DNA of 64,000 nt, from contig OU862908.1 of the NCBI GenBank assembly GCA_917880885.1, positions 7,910,501 to 7,974,500 of the forward strand, read 5' to 3'. Below the pieces are notes generated by a model. The model saw only the letters and a list, made by a program, of their open reading frames with translations, did no database searches and had not been told where the DNA came from. Below are positions 57,956 to 64,000 of this stretch, one piece after another. Source of the DNA: Limnephilus marmoratus. Its lineage: Eukaryota; Arthropoda; Insecta; Trichoptera; Limnephilidae. Position 1 is the stretch's first letter. Every line of letters begins with the position of its first letter. The position numbers and the translations under genes are program-made.

Positions 57956-58679
57956 GAAACGGAATACCATAATGGCCACTGACCACAAGGTACAATAATG
58001 ATAAACTGAATATTGTCCCGATTTTTTTTTATTCAGACTTCTCAACCAGGGACCGCCCGCACGTTTTGTTCGCGCATTTTTATATGGGATTGATTGGGTA
58101 TTACATTCGCAGACTTGGTGGGTAGATATGTCAAAATCCTGAATTTATCCCACCTACCTAATCTTTCCTTCCTAAATGTCACCATAAAAATTGTTGCAAG
58201 AAAGTACTCAACTTTGGAGAGGTGACAGTGTGCTTTGCTGCTCAGCACAAAATATCATCTCAGACAGGGCGCATGTATTGTAACCTCTTGCTGTAAGAAT
58301 ATCGCGATTTTTAAATTAAACATTGAGAAGTGTACACCACAAACTGGAGATCAGCGAGGCCCCATCTGCAACGGTGAGTCCTATTTTCCTTATTCCAATC
58401 TGGGCTTATCTAATTTTCGAAAAGCACAGATCTGAACTATCGACTGACCATCCATCAGGTTTGCGAGTGTATGCTATTTAATCGTCCCATATAACTTAGC
58501 GATCACGTAGTTTCAGGACTGGTCCTTTAAGGGGTTGCTTAGGCTTTGCTCTGCAGCACTTACCGCCAATTTGCAGTGTAGTCGCAGTTTCGCGACACCA
58601 TGTTTATTGACCGGTGCACCATCGCGGGCCGTCTTCAATGGTCCGCGGACCACTGGTTGGGAAACCCTGATATAGACCA

Positions 58680-60065
58680 ATAAACGCTGATTCTGATTAT
58701 ATAAGTTATATTTAATACTATTAAACGCAGAGTATTAAAAAAAATGTTAAAAAGTCCATTTTTAATCGGGTCGTAAAAACACGCCGTGACGTCACCGTAA
58801 AGTCATTGTATGGGAATGTATGATATGACACAAGCCATCGTATTAATTTATTCATTTATTTACCTACTGTTTATAGAGATTTAGTTGCTGTGTTTATTGA
58901 AACATTATTTAGGCCTAAATAATGTTTAAAAAATAAAGGTAAGTATCTCTTATTAGTTCATCTCTATTATTGAAAATATTCAAAAACTACTGCACAAAAA
59001 AAATAGTAATGCTATTTCTAGGAAGAATACTTAGAACAACGGAATTCAAAATGGCGGCAGTAGATCAGCTGATTGCCCGATCCTATACTAATTTTTCAGG
59101 AGTGATGACGTCACACGTCTAGAAAAATTAAAACTCTGACAATTATTTTAACTATTAAACCTAACTCTAACTCTAAAAATACAAATGCAGTTATTTAAGT
59201 TAGAAGGTCATTATTCATTGAAAACAAATTTAAAAATTGGACTGGAGTTCTCTATTATTGATTTATCAGTCGACTACCAATAATAGATTGGTAAATTGTT
59301 GTTAAAAAAATTATTATCCCAATAAATCAGTTTTCTTTGCCGGCAACCTATTGTTTATTATTTCAATTTTATTTATTTAATTATTAACACTCATTTGCCT
59401 TTCACACAGGAATAGCAAAAATGAAAGAGATTTTTTTTCTTTCTTTTTTTTTCAAAACCGAGTTATTAATTTAATTCTGGGTAGGGCTGGTCCTGAGCGA
59501 AAAAGGTAAAAACCTCAAAAGTGTTGTGTCCAGTTAGGTATTATCAGCGCCTTGGTTCCTTAGCACCTTGGTAAGTTGGCGCCCGGAGCTGACTGCTCCA
59601 ATTGCGTCTGCACAGGAACGGCCCTGATTCTGGGCAATGAGTAATACTTTATTTAGTTCCAGAATTTCTTCAATGAAATAAATCCTGACTTCTAGTATTC
59701 CATAGTGGAATCTGAAAGCTTATCAATGCATGCAATCCTGGATTATCAAACCCATCATTAAGAATTTTATATAGAAATACCAAGTCGGTGGAAATCATTC
59801 TGCCTAATAATTTAAACATATTCAGATCTAAGGTTCAGTTCAAAAGAGTGTTGTAATTCAACAAAATTGCTGGAATTGGAAAGTAAGAATTTATCTTGTA
59901 TTCTTTCAATAGCTTATACTTACATGAATATCGAAATGTGAATTCCAGACGGGAGAATTATACTCAAGTTAACTTTAACTCAAGGCAAAATATAAAAGTT
60001 AATACACCTAATATTGTACTCATAAATCCCAACATTTGTAAACTCTTTTATCTTATATAATATGT
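58680..60065. other. intergenic DNA
   Basis: No gene or clear element. TCCTGAGCGAAAAAGG near 59490 hints at debris only. Confidence 0.45.
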
Positions 60066-60075
60066 ATAATACCCG

Positions 60076-60174
60076 CAGTGGCGTAGCAAGGGGGGGGGGC
60101 CGCCCCGGGTGCCACCCGATGGGGGAGTAATGGTGTATCCACCCCAGGTGCCATCCACGCTAGCTACGCCAGTC
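60076..60174. mobile_element. short hAT-type MITE (99 bp)
   Basis: Starts CAGTGGCGTAGCAAGG and ends CTAGCTACGCCAGTC; flanks AATACCCG and GATACCCG match at 7 of 8 positions. Shortest copy of the 32462 family. Confidence 0.72.
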
Positions 60175-60566
60175 GATACCCGTTTCATTGAGTTTCAATT
60201 GTTTTAATTCTTAAATTTTCAATCATTTCAACATGGACGGTTCAATACGCCAGCTCATCACCAGCTACCATTGGGGATATGAACCAGGCATTAGATTAAA
60301 TTAATAAAATTAATTTTGTTTTGTAACGTTTATTATCAACATCAACACATTGTATAAATTTTAACATTCAGTATAGAATTAGATAGAAAATAGAAAACCT
60401 ATCTAAAACGAAAAACATTGTTTTATAAAATTTATCACATAATTTCATAACAGTTTTCTACACTATAAATACATCATATCAAACACATATGTATTTATAA
60501 ATCAATAACAAAAATAAAATATCATATTTTTTATCATTGAAGAAATGCTTCATTGTTTCAATGGTC

Positions 60567-60830
60567 AATTTTGAAATCGGTCAAATCACACAGAATGGTG
60601 AACGCCATTTCATTAAACATAAGACTGCCTTTCTCAAATACATTGGAGAGGACCAGAGTTCAGATTGCTTGCCAACTTCAACATGAAGATGGTACTTTAT
60701 AGCGACTAGCGGCAATGGTACACCGAGATCTAGATTTTTCATATATTGAAGTTTTTGATTCACATTTTTCAGACCATAAACAAAAATAGAATAAGCACCC
60801 CCAATTGAATAGTATCTAAATAGTAATGTT
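60567..60830 (-). pseudogene. coding-like patch, possible terminal exon or frameshifted gene fragment
   Basis: On the minus strand a frame runs open after a possible acceptor (ACTATTTAG near 60830), through GGAYSIFVYGLKNVNQKLQ and LGVPLPLVAIKYHLHVEV. Near 60650 that frame turns Cys/Trp/Arg-rich and ends at 60581. The other frame becomes protein-like there (FEKGSLMFNEMAFTILCDL) and stops at 60567. This is what a one-base indel in a real exon, or an old pseudogene, would look like. An AATAAA lies about 240 bp downstream on the same strand. Family unknown. Confidence 0.3.
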
Positions 60831-61223
60831 GTTCAACATAAAGCTAATGCAATTGAATGAGATTTTCATACTAATGATCGAAGTGAAGCAACATGTAGCA
60901 ATCGGTGGTGCGGGATGTTAAATTTTAAGGAATCATTAAAAAAATAAATAGTTTCATTAATTTTTTATCACCTTGATTAGAAGAATTACAGATGTATGTA
61001 AAACGCACAGTTTAGTAAAAACAGCAATTTCACTAAACAGTTTTATTCTAATGACAGGTTCCCGCCTCACCTATACTAAAGTTGAAGTCGATTCAACTTA
61101 TATTTCTACTGGGCATTCTATCACATAGAAAGCCTGTTTTCATCTATTTCATAGGTTCTACGATATAGATCATAGAATCGATGAGGTGGGAACCAAGCTT
61201 ATTATTTACAATGAAGCAGCTCT

Positions 61224-61483
61224 GCCGAGCGATTCTATATCTTTTGTGGGATCGAGATCTCGTGACGGACGAGATCTCCTGTCAGATTTGTGTGATTTTC
61301 TATGGCTGTTTGCTTCTTCTATGGGTATCAGGCCAGCATCGCTGATTAAAACGATCTAAACTAAAATATGTGACGGCTCACAGTTGAAATCTGACATCGG
61401 CCCATAGAAAATCACACAAATCTGACAGGAGATCTCATCTGTCACGAGATCTCGATTCCACAAAAGATATAAAATCGTTCGGC
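61224..61483. mobile_element. foldback MITE of the TATCTTTTGTGG family, copy 3
   Basis: Arms GAGCGATTCTATATCTTTTG and complement; inner GATCGAGATCTCGTGACGG pairs with its partner near 61440. Core shorter than in copies 1 and 2. Confidence 0.78.
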
Positions 61484-61489
61484 TGATGG

Positions 61490-63600
61490 AAGTGAGCATA
61501 TTATGAGTTGAGTACCCGTAGTACACCATTACAAAAGAGTTTTAGAAACTCACTAGCTATACACATAATATTTTAATTAGGAATATCAAATTACTAAACA
61601 CTATTTATTATCAAGATGACAAGCAGAACAAAGAATTCAACATTTTGGTTAGGTAAAATTATACTTACTTTACATAAATTCGAATGTACATAATAATTAA
61701 ATATTTGTATCATTCAGTCTAGTAATTTAACGTGAAACCAAAAAGAATTGCATTATTATATATTTAATACAATATAAACCACTCACAGCCATACTCTTCC
61801 AAAAAAAAAAGAAAAATCTATCTACGCATCAAAAATAGTAAAACTGTTGATAACAAGAATTACATATTACATATATACATAGTTAATTTACACTTCAATG
61901 ACAAAAGTGTAAATTATATAGAGAGGACTGGCTTACACTACACTGCTTACAGTAGTTGCAGGTTCTGGTAACACCTTTTCATATGAATGTGTGGCATTAC
62001 AATTTTTTCCTCTGGCCATAAATATAGATTTTAAAAAGATTCTCAGCAAAACTAACAAATTAATATTTAAAATATTTGGTAAATATGTTTTATCTACAAC
62101 TTAACATCTGAAAATAAACATTTCATATAAAATCTAATAAATGCAACATATTTTAACTGAAAAGAACTCTTCGTCGTGTGTGAAAGTTTTTACGAAATGT
62201 TTTTGCATTCTTTTGAAATACTTTTTCCTTTTGTCCAAACATGTTCCCACTTGGAGGTTTAACATTCCATAATATATTTTCCCTTTTGTTAACAAAATAA
62301 TAAAACGGTATATATTTGGCGGCAATAATCATTTGACAAACAACAAAACTACAATTTTACCCATTGTTTAATGTATAAGAAAATGGCTTTAGTGGACAAT
62401 GTTTTGGACTAACAAAATTTTAAGATAATTTCCAAATAATGTAAAAGAAGCAATTCTGTTTTGATTAAGCAAAAAATTAAGAAAATAATTAAATGTATAG
62501 ACTGTAGACAGTAACAAAATAGAGTAACTTATTATTCTCAAATTTCTAGTAAGCGTTAATAATAGGCACCTTTGCCTCTCACACAAAACATAGAATAAGG
62601 GGTTTAAACCCTATACAAGAATAATAACAATGTCCTTGTTTGATTAAGGATTTATACACTGATCATAATGTTAGCCATCGACTAATAATAGATAACACAA
62701 GACACATTACAAGGGAAGGTTTCAGAACTTAAATCGATTAATGTACATTCCTAATCAATATAAATATTTACAACTTAATAATTACAATCTTTGATTAAAA
62801 AACCAAGACTTCAGTAATGGAATAATAATATTGACTTGACAGATGACTTCCTTTCTGTTAAATAATTAGCAGTGATTCCAAAGCTATGCTCCATCCGTTT
62901 CACAATAGGACGGAATCCCTGACGAATCCATTCAACCAGTTAATAAACTCTTATGTCCTACATTAAAACAGCGATTTTAAATCAGAAGCAATAATTAATT
63001 ATTCGGATTTTAGTTACAACCTTCGAGGGGACAAACATTAATTCTAACGGCCGTTGTTCCCAATCCTTCTGATCCCAACCGTTGAGCCGAGATTTTGCCT
63101 CAACTCCCTTCAAATGCACAAATATGCTCTTCCCAATGCAACTCTCCGAACAACAGGCGAATCGAGCATTACTAAACAAATCATTTAGCTGATGGGAGAC
63201 TCAGATCGATCAATCGAAAATTAATGTACATATTATTTATGGGTATGGGATCCCAAATTTACAAGCAATTCTCTGTCAGATTATAGAGACAGCTGTGTAA
63301 ACAAAACGAGCAATAATTAAAATGTTCCCTACCTATACTGAAGATTGATGAAACATTATGGTATGAGTATAAAGGGGTAGCAGCCCAAAAAGTTTTGGTA
63401 ACACTGTCTATAAAATACTTGTGCTATTTCATGTGCAACCTGGTAACCGTATTTACACACACCTACTAAAATAATTAACCTTTCAAGTTATGTAAACACT
63501 CTGATCAATCGCCAGATCAATAAGTTAAACACTGAAGTCAATGGCACTGTTACTTTGAGTAACCAATCATCGTTTTGCACAGTGATTTAGAGCTGTCCAC
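61490..63600. other. AT-rich DNA left of the edge gene
   Basis: May include the 3' UTR of the 63601 gene. A minus-strand frame at 62982-63179 is open but carries no motif I recognise. Confidence 0.4.
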
Positions 63601-64000
63601 TTAGGTTGGTTGAAAATTAACACTGATGGTGACCGGATGCAGAGATATATTGGGATGAAGCCCCGCAGCCTCGAGGAGATTATACGGGCCGAGGAAAGGT
63701 ATCAAGCATTCATAGTCTATGTTCAATGGTACATAAAATGATCCCTTCGCATGTAAAGCAAACACTGGTACACCAGTAGAGGGAAACGCATCATTGGTAA
63801 AGTTTTCACAAAACTTGTGATCTTCCACTTTCTGTGCGTATTTCTTTTCAACTGGTACGAGCCCTTGTTTGTTTTCAGGTTTGGTGTCTTCTTTCACTTC
63901 AATTTGTTGCGTTGTATTATTGCACCTGTATAATGAATTTTTCATTTTGGTGGGCATGCTGGAGTTGGTTCCGGTTGATGACGTTTGGTAATAGTGAGCC
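63601..64000 (-). CDS. unrecognised conserved-looking protein, C-terminal exon, cut by window edge
   Basis: The minus-strand frame is open from the window edge (64000) to a TAA at 63601-63603. The ATG at 63957 is unlikely to be the real start because the frame continues upstream through a Ser/Thr/Asn-rich stretch (YYQTSSTGTNSSM). About 132 residues are visible: a polar segment, then a compact C-terminal block with VPVFALHAKGSFYVPLNID, YECLIPFLGPYNLLEAAG and LHPVTISVNFQPT. Composition and codon use look like a real gene, unlike the shadow frames around it. I do not recognise the family. The AT-rich DNA to its left could be 3' UTR. Confidence 0.7.
   Translation of the reverse strand, partial: AHYYQTSSTGTNSSMPTKMKNSLYRCNNTTQQIEVKEDTKPENKQGLVPVEKKYAQKVEDHKFCENFTNDAFPSTGVPVFALHAKGSFYVPLNIDYECLIPFLGPYNLLEAAGLHPNISLHPVTISVNFQPT

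Larger units (their letters stand above)
57491..58669. mobile_element. non-autonomous hAT element (1.18 kb) carrying a nested MITE and a minisatellite
   Basis: Ends CAGTGGTTCCCAACCTTTTT and GGTTGGGAAACCCTG; perfect 8-bp duplication ATATAGAC (57483-57490, 58670-58677). Subterminal gGACCACttg / GTCCGCGGACCAC repeats are typical of Charlie-like hATs. No transposase reading frame. Contains a second MITE at 57559-57746 and a 56-bp repeat at 57780-57955. Confidence 0.9.

Noticed and set aside
62982..63179. 65-codon minus-strand ORF as an exon of the edge gene
   Set aside because: The 63601 frame ends in a stop with no good donor, so it need not continue; the frame has no known motif.

Overview
This window looks like repeat-rich, AT-rich insect nuclear DNA. 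The genes have introns, and three nuclear gene families are recognisable: ARL8, mitochondrial ribosomal protein L55 and a TESK/center-divider kinase. The transposon fauna (hAT, piggyBac, mariner, PIF/Harbinger-like MITEs, Jockey/CR1/RTE-type LINEs) and frequent taggtac-type words suggest Lepidoptera, but that is a weak inference. Nothing bacterial, CRISPR-like or operon-like is present.

Genes. (1) ARL8, complete on the minus strand in five coding exons between 46977 and 56404. It is rebuilt here by exact splice sites into a 187-residue small GTPase. (2) mRpL55, complete on the plus strand in two exons (38394-38585 and 39170-39322; 114 residues). (3) The first coding exon (34834-35454, minus) of a TESK/center divider kinase; it stops inside the ATP-binding loop and the remaining exons were not found. 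(4) At the right edge (63601-64000, minus), the C-terminal exon of an unrecognised protein that continues off the window. A weaker coding-like patch lies at 60567-60830.

Layout. 1-20.1 kb: only repeats: MITEs, LINE relics (including a LINE nested in a LINE with a 13-bp target duplication), SINE-like repeats and a perfect 75-bp hairpin. 20.1-24.6 kb: a full-length two-ORF LINE whose only visible lesion is a 303-bp hAT MITE with a perfect 8-bp TSD. 24.6-34.6 kb: sparse intergenic DNA, a Jockey-like relic split by an RTE-like insertion, a hAT MITE, and a 12 x 10-bp heat-shock-element-like array at 29171-29290. 34.8-39.3 kb: the TESK exon and mRpL55, with MITEs upstream of and inside mRpL55. 39.7-46.9 kb: a LINE 3' end, a 1-kb foldback and palindromic MITEs. 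46.9-56.4 kb: ARL8, whose introns are packed with a mariner relic, a hAT carrying a deleted piggyBac, and palindromic MITEs. 56.4-64 kb: a further hAT with a nested MITE and minisatellite, then the edge gene.

The most unusual content is structural: three long palindromic elements with 8-bp TSDs that share one core but carry different arms (44.2, 53.6 and 55.6 kb); the HSE-like array with a TATA/initiator arrangement; the perfect 75-bp hairpin; and several precisely datable nested insertions.
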